Assembly: GCF_001320245.1 (NCBI RefSeq)
Contig: NZ_BCBA01000013.1
Span: 186,001-250,000 of the forward strand
Source: Pseudomonas sp. NBRC 111124
GTDB taxonomy: Bacteria; Pseudomonadota; Gammaproteobacteria; Pseudomonadales; Pseudomonadaceae
DNA length: 64,000 bases
Reading direction: 5' to 3'
The first letter of the stretch is position 1. Each line of letters opens with the position of its first letter. The notes below the pieces were generated by a model. The model searched no databases. It was not told the origin of the DNA and saw only the letters and a list, made by a program, of their open reading frames with translations. Both the position numbers and the translations under genes were made by a program. This document shows, piece after piece, positions 56,143-64,000 of the stretch.

Positions 56143-59100
56143 TCAATCACCGATACGATTCAAATTCTTGTCAAAAGTCCCGTCACGTGTTGTCCTACTT
56201 TCCAAGGCTTTGACTGAACTGGCCATTTTCCATGCACCTCCATTGTGCCCATCCAGGTCTCGGGTGATGTAAGATTTGCCCTTGCGGAATACGGCTTGGC
56301 CGCCATGAACTGTTTCGCTTATTTTCTGATAGCCTAACTCCTCTGCCGCTACTTTTGCCTCCTTGGTCGTCCTGTACACCGGTTGTTTAGTGACAACCGA
56401 GCGACCGCCCATGGTCGCACTCAGCAACGTCGAGCCTAACACGGAAAGGAACCGACTCCCATCCCCTCCTTTGAGTGCGCTCAGTTCACTTGCGATGATG
56501 TTCTGCGCGTCTTGATTACTACTGCTAATCACATAGCCGATAACAACGGATGCGCCATATTCACCTCGAGCAGCTGCTTCTTTAGCTAACGCTCTGAGTT
56601 TCGGCTCGTCGGCACTGAGCTTCGCGGAAATATCTTCGCACTGCCCAGGATTTTTACGGCACACGTCAGCCAACTCTTTATTGCGAGTCTCATCCAACTG
56701 TGCATATTTCTCTCTCGTATCCTGAACGCACCCATCATCCGGGCAGGCTTTTTCTTCCGCGTCCTTATTTTTAACTTCTTCGTGTGTAAGGTAATTATAT
56801 TGCGTCGAGTAGCTTGCCACCCAAGCGCCCATCTGCGAACTGTCGCCATCACCGTTGACCGCAGCAGCAGCCAAAACACCCAAAAATTGTGAGTTCATTA
56901 TCAGCAACTGCTGCTTCTTCTCAGGCTGCATTTCTGCATAATGCTGCGCAAGCGTATCCACTAGCGCCTCATTGAGCCCGGCTGCAACTGCGCCGGTTTT
57001 GAAATCGCCTCCAGCCGCCTCCGCGGCCAGTCCGCCCATCACCGCATGCAGTGCAACTTTAGCGGCGCCTCCCGGCTGAAGATCGAAGCGATTACCCAAA
57101 TCGCCAACCAGGTTGAACCCAGCAGCTGCGAATGTACTGGCGAGGCTGCTACGCAGCGCATCACTCAACGCGCTGTCACCACCGAGGGCACGGTCCAGCA
57201 CGGTCGAAGTACCGTTCTGAAGCAGCTGGTTGCCTGCAAAGCGACCAATGCCATCCCAGGTGGAAAGCCCTCCCGCTGGCAATACGGCGCCACTATTAGG
57301 CAGCGCGCTTGAAGTGCCCGTTTCGGTCGCTGTCCAGTCATCGAACATGCCGGTGGTCAAACCTGCGGTGAGCCCGGTAACCACATAGCCACGAAGCGCA
57401 TCAGGGGACATGACATCCTTAAGCACCAGGCTCAAGTTGCCACGATTGTTGATCGCGCTGATGGTCGCGCCGCTTGCCGCACTGGCGGCGATCGAGGAAA
57501 GCGCCACATTCGCCCATCCTGCCGCAACGGTCGAGCCCGCTGCCGCGCCGCCGGCCACGGCACTGGCCGTCGCCGTACCACTGGCCGCCATGGCGGTCCC
57601 GGAACCTGCGGTCGCACCTGCTGCGGACCCCAAGGCAGCACTGGCAGCACCTGCCGTGAGGTAGGTGACGATGATCGCGATGATCAATTGCGCCGCAACA
57701 CCCAGCCCCGAGCTGCTGTATTTGAAAGAGTCGTGTACTTCCTTCACTTGCCGCCAATCAACATCACCTCGAGCCTCGGCCTCCTTGAGCCAAGCCAGCT
57801 GAGGATCTTGCTGGACCATCAGATCAATGGTCTCGCTGACGCTCTTCTGATCGACCTGCGTGATATCGACCTTCAAGCCATCGGCCGCCTTGATCAGCAC
57901 GTCACCACTGGCCAGCAGCTGGCTCTGGCGCAGTGTCTCATCGGTGTTGCCTCGGCCTTTGGCGCTGTTCCAGGCAAGACTGCTCTTGCTCTTGACGTGG
58001 CTCTCCTGATGCAGGTCCTTGACCGCCTCGAAGGCCACTGCGCCGCCACTGTTGATGATCAGGTCTGCGCCACTGTCGAGCTTGGCCGCCTGGTACAACT
58101 GGTCGCCCCCGCTGACCAGCATCAGGTCGCCACCTGCGCTGATCGCACTGCCGACGTTGGTAACCTGGGTGACTTCATCGCGCTTGGTGTACTTGCTGCC
58201 GAAGCTGCCCTTCTTTTTCTTGTCGTACAGCGAGTAGTCCAAATCCTCCGCCGCCAGCAAGGCAAGTTGGCCGCCTGCCACCAGGTAGGCTTCATCGCCG
58301 GCACTGATGCGGCTGGCGCTCAGGGCCAGGTCCTTACCGGCGCTGATGGCGACATCGCCACCGGCTGTCAGCACGGTGGACACCTGGCTGACATGGTCTT
58401 GCTGGGTCTTGAGCTTCTTCGAGGTGTACGCCGAATGGCTCTCGTCCGCCGCCGACATCAAGGTCACGTCACCGCTGGCGCTGATATCGATGGCGCGCTG
58501 CGCCTCGATCTGGCTGGCCACTGCGCTGAGGTCGCGCCCCGCCACGGCGGTGAAGTCGCGCCCGGCACTGACGCTGGAGCCGCTCTGCGTCACCGTCTGG
58601 CTGGTGGTGCGCCCATAGGCGGCGCTGTCGACGGCCTCGGCGGAACCCAGCAGGATGTCGCGACCGGCCTCGATCGAGGTGTCGCGACCGCTCTGCAGTG
58701 CCCCGCCGGCGCTGACGAAATCTCGCCCGGCGTTGATGCTCAGGTCGTTGGCGGCCTCGATGCGCGCGGCGCTGTCGACGTAGTCGGTACGCATGTGCAG
58801 GCGGGAAGCGTCGGTGACCTGGCTGGTCACCGAACGCTCGTTGATCACATCGCCCTTCAGGGTGGTCATGCTGATGTCGCGACCGGAAATGATGCCGCCG
58901 GCCTTGTTGACGATGTCGTTGCCAGCCAGCAGGTCGACCCGGTTGCCCGCCTGGATCAGGCCACTGTTGACGATGTCGTTGCCAGCTGCGGCCGACAGGT
59001 TGTTGCTGGCGCGCAGGGTACCGACGTTGAGCAGGTCCTGCCCGGCCACCAGGTTGAGGTCATTACCCGCCACCAGCGCGCCATTGGGCGCGAGACGGTT

Positions 59101-62100
59101 GTTGGCATTGGCCATGTACAGCACCGGCACCAGCACCTTCTCGCCATTGACCGTGACCTCCTCCAGCCAGACGATATCGTGGGTCAGCGCCGCCACCTGC
59201 TCCGAGGTCAGGCCCACGCCCACCGCCAGGTTCAGCTGCTGCTTGCTGGCGATGGCGTTGTCCATCAGGTACTTGAACATCTGCTCGTCGCTGGTCTGGC
59301 CAGCCAGGAAGCGCTGCCCGGTGGCGGCCACCACGGCCTGCTGGAGCAGGCGCTGCTCGTAGAAACCGTCGCCGAGGCGCTTGGCGCTTTCGTCGGGGTT
59401 GTAGCCCAGGCCGGCCAGCAGGTAGTCCGAGCTCATGAACTGCTTGAGGTCGGTGAGAAGCGGGTTGGTTTCGACCAGGTACTTGTGCGGCTGGGAGACG
59501 ACGTTGCGGTCCGGCAGGCCGGTGACCCGGTCGATGCTCTGCCCGGCCGCGGCCGTCAGTTGCGCGCTGCCTGGTGAGGTGACGGTCGAGCGGCCGTCGG
59601 CACTCGGAATGCCTGGCCGAGCGGCCGCGGAAACTACCGCTTGGCTAGCCGGCGACAAGGGGTCGACAGTGATCACCGGTGCAGGTTGCACAGCGGCCAC
59701 ACCCGTCAGCCCGTCGCGGGCCTGCGGCGCCAGGTCGGTGCGGCCAGCGGATTGGCCGGCCACGGTGGTGTCGCGGCTGCCGGAAGCCAGCCCCGGCACG
59801 TTCGCCGGGCCTGTCGAACTTCCCGGTGTGCTAACGCCGACCAGGGTGTCGCGGTTCGTCTCGATGCCGGCGAGGTCGACAGCCTGCCCGGTAGCGCTGA
59901 GCGAGCCGGCGGCACCGCCGGATGGCGCCTGGCTGCCGATGCCTTCGTTGCGGGTGACTTCTCCGGCCTGGCTGCGACCCGATTGCCAGGCGCTATTGTT
60001 GACGCTGCCAACCGCAGACACATCGACTGCACTCGCGGTGGCGCCCAACGTGCCGGCTTCGCGCGCAGCGACCGAGAGTTGCTGCGTGCTGGCCCAGAGC
60101 TGGGCGTTGTCGTCGACCTGCAAGGTGCGCCCGGTCGTGCCGGGCAGCGCCTGCTCGCGTTGTGCCAGGTCAATGCTGGCAGCACCCAGAGTCCAGCTGC
60201 CGGCGCCGCTGCCTGCCTGACTCGCCTGGCCTGCGCTGGCCGCCTGGTCACTCAGGCGGAACAGGCCGTTGGGGTTGGTCGGCAGGCTGAAGCCCGGCAG
60301 GCTCAACGGGTTGATCTGTTGCTGGGCAAGGTTGGCCGGCAACTGCCGATTCAAGACGATCACCGGCGCCATGCCGGTGCCCGTGGCACCGGTATTCAGG
60401 CCCCTTGCAGCCCCAGTGACCGCTTGGCTGTAGGCCCGCTCGACGCCGTTGGAAATGTTGCTGGACGCGGTGATGGCAAGCGCGCCACCGGCCTGAACAA
60501 CCGAAGGCAGGTAGTTGGAGCCGGCGTTTTCTACGCGCTGTGTCAGGAATGGTGTCGCAGACTGAATGGCGGCCGGCGCGCTGCTGGGTTGTCCATTGCC
60601 ATAGTTCGAGGGGAATACATACTCTGCATATCGGTACCTGTGCGAACCTTTGAGCATAGTGGTATCAACCCTCATGGTGCCGAAATCGACCCAATAAATG
60701 GTGTCCCCCTTGCCAATGGGCCGACTGTCGCTGGTAATCGGCGCCATGGTTTGCTGACCTGCCGCGTTCCAGAAGCGCAGCCCGCCCGTATAGCCGGGAT
60801 CATTGTCGGCGTTGTAATGGGCGATGAGTTTCCACAGCTCCGAACCGGGTATGCCGATGTCGATGTATTTCAGCTCTGAATAGCCGTTGAGCGATGTGCC
60901 GGTATTGCTAAACGAGCCAGTATTGATACTCATGTTACCGACGGCGCTGACCGTGGAGTTGGAGTTGGCGAACACGTCGCTCGCTACGCTCAGGTTCTGC
61001 CCGGAGATTAGGCTGGCCTGCTTCTCGACCTGGTCTACAGCTTCATAGCTGTAGGTCTGACCCCAAACCAAATGGGAGCGACTAGCAAGGGTCGTACTAC
61101 CATCCTTGTAACTGGAGCAGCTGTGACAGCGCACGCCGATGTACCCGGACTGCACCGTCGGCGTGAGGCTGAAGTCGACGCGCTTGTTGCTGACGGTGCT
61201 GGCCGCGATGGTGAAGTCGCCAACGCTTTCCATCGTCCCGGAAATATTTTCCAGCAGAGCCGAACGATTGCCCTGGGCATCCCGGGCTACCCGGATCGCG
61301 CCCAGGCTGTAGATATCGCCCTGGCGGTTGGTCAGGCTCTGGGCGTACAGCGCCATGTCCGTGCCGCTGTAGATGAAACCGCCCTGGTTCGACAGGTTGC
61401 CGGTGCTCAGGGTCAGGGCCTGGCCGCTGCCCAGCGAACCGTAGTTGTCGATGCCTCCCGCCTGGACCGCGAGGCTGGATGCCGATGTCAGGCGCCCGGC
61501 GTTGCTCAGCAGGCCGCCGATATTGAGTGTGCTGGCAGCGCCGGAAGCGAGGCTGCCGCTACCACTCAGGCTCAGTTGGCCGAGGCCGGCGTTCATGGCG
61601 CCAAGGCTGCTGACACGCCCGCTGACGTTCAGGCTACCGGCAAGGCTGAGGTCGAGCCCGCCATCACTGGCGATCAACCCTGCCGTGCTCCAGTTGTTGC
61701 CGCTGCCGCTGAAACGCTCCGAGGCCAGCAGTTGCCCATCTGCCGTCTGGTTCAGTTCGTCGACGTTGACCGTCAGGCGCCCGGCCTGGATCACACTGCT
61801 GTTGGTCCAGCTGGCCGCTGTCAGGGTCAGCCCGCCACGGGTGACCAAGGTGCCGCCGCTATTGGTGATATTGGCCGTGGAAATGTCGAACGTGCCGCTG
61901 CCGCCATGCAGCACGGAGCCACCAAGGTTGCTCAGGCCGCTGGTGTTGAGGGTCAGGTCGGTGTTGGCCACCTCGACCCTGCCGTTGCGGTTGTCAAAGC
62001 CACCGCCAATCTGGAACTCGCTCTTGCCAGCCGTGCCCAGGGCCCGCAGCTGGCCACCCTGGTTGTCCACGGACGCCGCTGACACCAGCAATTGCGTGTC

Positions 62101-63999
62101 GCTTTCGATTACCCCCGAACGGTTGGCCAGGGTGTTGCCGAGCGCCAGTTCCACGCGGTTACCCGCCAACTGCCCGGCACTGTTGTCCAGGCTGCTGCCA
62201 TCGACCCGCACCAGGCCTTTGGCATACAGACCACCGCCAGCATTGACCAGGCTCGCGCTGCGGATACGGGCATCGCTCGACTGGGCGGCAACCCGGCCGC
62301 CACTGTTGTCGACGCTGCCGGCCACCAGCAGCAGTTGTTGGCCCTGCACCACACCGCCGTTGCCGGCGAGGTCGCGCCGGTTGTCGAGCAGGCCACTGAC
62401 GTTCACATCCAGCAGCCCGGCGACGCTGGCCAGGATACCGCCCTGGTTACCCAGGCTCCCGGCCCGCTGCACCACCAGGTTGCCGCCCTGGGCTAGCAGC
62501 TTGCCGCCGCGGTTCTCCAGTGCCCCGGCAATGTCCAGCAGCACGCCGCTGCGCCCCTGCACTTCGCCCTGCTGGTTGAGCAGTTCGCCCGCCTGCAACG
62601 CGACATCGGCATTTTCGCTGTAGATCAGCCCCTGGCTGTCGTTGCGCAGGGTCGATGCGACATTGACCTTGACCTGCTCCTTGGCCGCCAAGGTACCCAG
62701 TTGGCCGTTGTCGAGGCTGCCGGCATTGAGCGCCAGCCCGCTGCGGCTGACGATCTTGCCGCCATGGTTGAGCACCTGTCGGGCCTGCACCAGCTGCAGC
62801 GCCTCGGCGCTGACCAGGGTGCCGCCGCTGTTGTCGAGGTTGCCACGCAGGTCGAGCAGCAGGCTGCCATTACCGGCGATGCGGCCACCACGGTTGTTCA
62901 GGTCGCTGCCGGTGACACTCAGCAACTGCTGGGCATCGATGCTGCCGCCCAGGTTGGCCAGGGTGGCCGCGTTCAAATGCAAGGCTGCGCCACTGGACAA
63001 CACACCGCCGCTGTTATCGAGGCTTGCCGCCTCGACGTCCATGCGCCCCTGGCTTACCAAGGCACCGTCCCCACCATTGAGCAAGGCACCGGTGAGCTGC
63101 ACATCCAAGGCACCCTGGCGGCTGGAGAGTGTGCCGAGGTTGCGGTTGTCGAGGCTGCCGCCTTTGAGGCTCAGCCCCTGCCACCCAGACAGCAGGCCGC
63201 CTTGGTTGCCGATGCTGGCGGCGGAAAGCACCAACTGCCGTGCGCCAATCAATTTGCCGCTGCTGTTGATCAGGCTACTGGCGGTCAGCGCCAGGTCCTG
63301 TGTGGCAGAGATCTCGCCCCCGCTGTTATCGACACTGTCGGCGTTGATGCTCACATCGGTCTGGCCGTTGATCAGGCCAGCCGCGCTGTTGTTCACAACG
63401 CGTGTCGTCAGCGACAGGCCTTGGCCCGCCAGTAGCGCCCCGCCCTGATTACTCAGCCTGTCGCTGCTCAGGGTCAGCTGGCCTGCCGCGCTGATCAGCC
63501 CCTGCTGACCGTTGACGAGCAGGCCCCTGCTGCCCAGCAGCAAGTCGTTGCGGCTGTTGACGGTGCCCCCACGGTTATCCACTGCGCCTGCACTGATGCC
63601 CAGGCTGGCGGCGCCGATCAGGCCCTTGAGGTTGCTCAGGGTCTGATCGATGACCAGGTTCAGGCCCTGGCTGGCGAGCACGCGGCCACCGTCGTTGTCC
63701 AGGCTGCGGGCAGCGAGGGTGTAGGCCTCGGCGCTGGAAATTTCGCCCGCGCGGTTGCTGACATCCGCCAGGTTACTCAGCCGCAACGGGCCGGCGCTGT
63801 TGATCAGGCCACCCTGGTTGTCCAGCTTGCCACCCTGCAGGTCGAGGCTGAGGCTGGTATTGCCCGACAGTTTGCCACCCTGCTGATCGAGCCCAGTGAC
63901 CGTGACGGTCAGCGCGCCGAGGCTGCCGATGTTGCCGCCGTTGATCACCTGCCCGGCGTTGAGGTCAAGGGTCTGCGCGCTGTTGAGCTTGCCGCCCCG
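56143..63999 (-). CDS. cdiA: CdiA-type filamentous haemagglutinin/contact-dependent toxin (N-terminus outside window)
   Basis: The visible 2618 residues are the C-terminal part of a giant two-partner-secreted exoprotein; the frame is open to the window edge. From the right: FHA-1 repeats of about 20 residues ('SLDNSGGVLSSGAALHLNAA' type) down to about 61200, an atypical Cys-containing segment (about 61170-60500), a Gly/Ser/Pro-rich linker, the conserved 'LGDGFYEQRLLQQAVV' region (about 59350), FHA-2 haemagglutinin repeats ('DLNLVAGQDLLNVG') to about 57900, a DUF637-type hydrophobic pretoxin (57740-57300), a pretoxin junction with 'NYLTHEEV' (about 56800), and a toxin tail of about 90 residues. 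The tail motif 'YITRDLDGHNGGAWKM' suggests a small RNase-type toxin. No cdiB is in the window. Confidence 0.9.
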   Translation of the reverse strand, partial: RGGKLNSAQTLDLNAGQVINGGNIGSLGALTVTVTGLDQQGGKLSGNTSLSLDLQGGKLDNQGGLINSAGPLRLSNLADVSNRAGEISSAEAYTLAARSLDNDGGRVLASQGLNLVIDQTLSNLKGLIGAASLGISAGAVDNRGGTVNSRNDLLLGSRGLLVNGQQGLISAAGQLTLSSDRLSNQGGALLAGQGLSLTTRVVNNSAAGLINGQTDVSINADSVDNSGGEISATQDLALTASSLINSSGKLIGARQLVLSAASIGNQGGLLSGWQGLSLKGGSLDNRNLGTLSSRQGALDVQLTGALLNGGDGALVSQGRMDVEAASLDNSGGVLSSGAALHLNAATLANLGGSIDAQQLLSVTGSDLNNRGGRIAGNGSLLLDLRGNLDNSGGTLVSAEALQLVQARQVLNHGGKIVSRSGLALNAGSLDNGQLGTLAAKEQVKVNVASTLRNDSQGLIYSENADVALQAGELLNQQGEVQGRSGVLLDIAGALENRGGKLLAQGGNLVVQRAGSLGNQGGILASVAGLLDVNVSGLLDNRRDLAGNGGVVQGQQLLLVAGSVDNSGGRVAAQSSDARIRSASLVNAGGGLYAKGLVRVDGSSLDNSAGQLAGNRVELALGNTLANRSGVIESDTQLLVSAASVDNQGGQLRALGTAGKSEFQIGGGFDNRNGRVEVANTDLTLNTSGLSNLGGSVLHGGSGTFDISTANITNSGGTLVTRGGLTLTAASWTNSSVIQAGRLTVNVDELNQTADGQLLASERFSGSGNNWSTAGLIASDGGLDLSLAGSLNVSGRVSSLGAMNAGLGQLSLSGSGSLASGAASTLNIGGLLSNAGRLTSASSLAVQAGGIDNYGSLGSGQALTLSTGNLSNQGGFIYSGTDMALYAQSLTNRQGDIYSLGAIRVARDAQGNRSALLENISGTMESVGDFTIAASTVSNKRVDFSLTPTVQSGYIGVRCHSCSSYKDGSTTLASRSHLVWGQTYSYEAVDQVEKQASLISGQNLSVASDVFANSNSTVSAVGNMSINTGSFSNTGTSLNGYSELKYIDIGIPGSELWKLIAHYNADNDPGYTGGLRFWNAAGQQTMAPITSDSRPIGKGDTIYWVDFGTMRVDTTMLKGSHRYRYAEYVFPSNYGNGQPSSAPAAIQSATPFLTQRVENAGSNYLPSVVQAGGALAITASSNISNGVERAYSQAVTGAARGLNTGATGTGMAPVIVLNRQLPANLAQQQINPLSLPGFSLPTNPNGLFRLSDQAASAGQASQAGSGAGSWTLGAASIDLAQREQALPGTTGRTLQVDDNAQLWASTQQLSVAAREAGTLGATASAVDVSAVGSVNNSAWQSGRSQAGEVTRNEGIGSQAPSGGAAGSLSATGQAVDLAGIETNRDTLVGVSTPGSSTGPANVPGLASGSRDTTVAGQSAGRTDLAPQARDGLTGVAAVQPAPVITVDPLSPASQAVVSAAARPGIPSADGRSTVTSPGSAQLTAAAGQSIDRVTGLPDRNVVSQPHKYLVETNPLLTDLKQFMSSDYLLAGLGYNPDESAKRLGDGFYEQRLLQQAVVAATGQRFLAGQTSDEQMFKYLMDNAIASKQQLNLAVGVGLTSEQVAALTHDIVWLEEVTVNGEKVLVPVLYMANANNRLAPNGALVAGNDLNLVAGQDLLNVGTLRASNNLSAAAGNDIVNSGLIQAGNRVDLLAGNDIVNKAGGIISGRDISMTTLKGDVINERSVTSQVTDASRLHMRTDYVDSAARIEAANDLSINAGRDFVSAGGALQSGRDTSIEAGRDILLGSAEAVDSAAYGRTTSQTVTQSGSSVSAGRDFTAVAGRDLSAVASQIEAQRAIDISASGDVTLMSAADESHSAYTSKKLKTQQDHVSQVSTVLTAGGDVAISAGKDLALSASRISAGDEAYLVAGGQLALLAAEDLDYSLYDKKKKGSFGSKYTKRDEVTQVTNVGSAISAGGDLMLVSGGDQLYQAAKLDSGADLIINSGGAVAFEAVKDLHQESHVKSKSSLAWNSAKGRGNTDETLRQSQLLASGDVLIKAADGLKVDITQVDQKSVSETIDLMVQQDPQLAWLKEAEARGDVDWRQVKEVHDSFKYSSSGLGVAAQLIIAIIVTYLTAGAASAALGSAAGATAGSGTAMAASGTATASAVAGGAAAGSTVAAGWANVALSSIAASAASGATISAINNRGNLSLVLKDVMSPDALRGYVVTGLTAGLTTGMFDDWTATETGTSSALPNSGAVLPAGGLSTWDGIGRFAGNQLLQNGTSTVLDRALGGDSALSDALRSSLASTFAAAGFNLVGDLGNRFDLQPGGAAKVALHAVMGGLAAEAAGGDFKTGAVAAGLNEALVDTLAQHYAEMQPEKKQQLLIMNSQFLGVLAAAAVNGDGDSSQMGAWVASYSTQYNYLTHEEVKNKDAEEKACPDDGCVQDTREKYAQLDETRNKELADVCRKNPGQCEDISAKLSADEPKLRALAKEAAARGEYGASVVIGYVISSSNQDAQNIIASELSALKGGDGSRFLSVLGSTLLSATMGGRSVVTKQPVYRTTKEAKVAAEELGYQKISETVHGGQAVFRKGKSYITRDLDGHNGGAWKMASSVKALESRTTRDGTFDKNLNRIGD
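56888..57044 (-). repeat. cdiA pretoxin segment duplicated at 55647-55800
   Basis: The internal cdiA copy of a direct repeat of about 155 bases. It differs from the downstream copy by scattered substitutions and one 3-base length difference. It offers homology for exchange of the toxin/immunity tail. Confidence 0.85.
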
Positions 64000-64000
64000 G

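Noticed and set aside
57688..59577. A 629-codon rightward frame inside cdiA
   Set aside because: Antisense to the haemagglutinin repeats, whose regular pattern keeps the opposite strand open.
61200..63999. Possible CRISPR-like or satellite repeat
   Set aside because: The periodicity comes from protein beta-helix turns in one long open frame. Repeat units diverge and have no spacer structure.

Overview
The window is a high-GC chromosome segment from a fluorescent pseudomonad, most likely of the Pseudomonas putida group. This rests on the flgBCDE and flgFGHIJKL gene order with cheV-cheR, flgA and flgMN beside it, on a complete bkd operon (bkdR, bkdA1, bkdA2, bkdB, lpdV), on a pyoverdine maturation block (pvdP, pvdM, pvdN, pvdO, pvdE, fpvA), and on extragenic palindromes of the P. 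putida REP type. No rRNA, tRNA, CRISPR array or insertion sequence was seen.

Layout. 1-8400 is a leftward nucleotide-sugar and glycosyltransferase island placed directly after flgL. It has a tightly overlapping cassette (CDP-glucose synthesis, 4,6-dehydration, 3,5-epimerisation, C-methylation, keto-reduction) and a 1188-residue multi-domain glycosyltransferase. Its position and content point to flagellin glycosylation. 8424-20160 holds the hook, rod and ring genes in two leftward operons, flgBCDE and flgFGHIJKL, each preceded by a sigma-54 type -24/-12 element. A separate 61-residue exported-protein gene sits between them. 20411-24859 holds cheR and cheV (leftward), then flgA, flgM, flgN and a ycgR-like PilZ gene (rightward), with a FliA-type box before flgM.

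25026-38976 is metabolic and signalling DNA: an MFS transporter, a glutamine-synthetase-like ligase, the bkd regulon for branched-chain keto acid oxidation, two diguanylate cyclases flanking an azlCD exporter pair, and periplasmic endonuclease I. A surE paralogue follows at 39125.

40241-44975 is an accessory RHS locus: a PAAR-RHS effector, a C-terminal toxin tip, an Imm50-like immunity gene and a small overlapping ORF, with low GC at the tip and immunity end. The tip is out of frame with the RHS core at a run of eight G residues. 45366-55075 is the pyoverdine maturation, export and uptake block. PvdS-type boxes (TAAAT-N16-CGT) precede pvdP, pvdM and pvdE. 55161-64000 holds the 3' part of a very large CdiA/filamentous haemagglutinin gene. 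Its tail encodes a small toxin domain followed immediately by a 64-residue immunity candidate. Beyond that lies a degenerate orphan module that repeats part of the cdiA pretoxin region and carries a relic resembling the immunity gene. The cdiA 5' end is outside the window.
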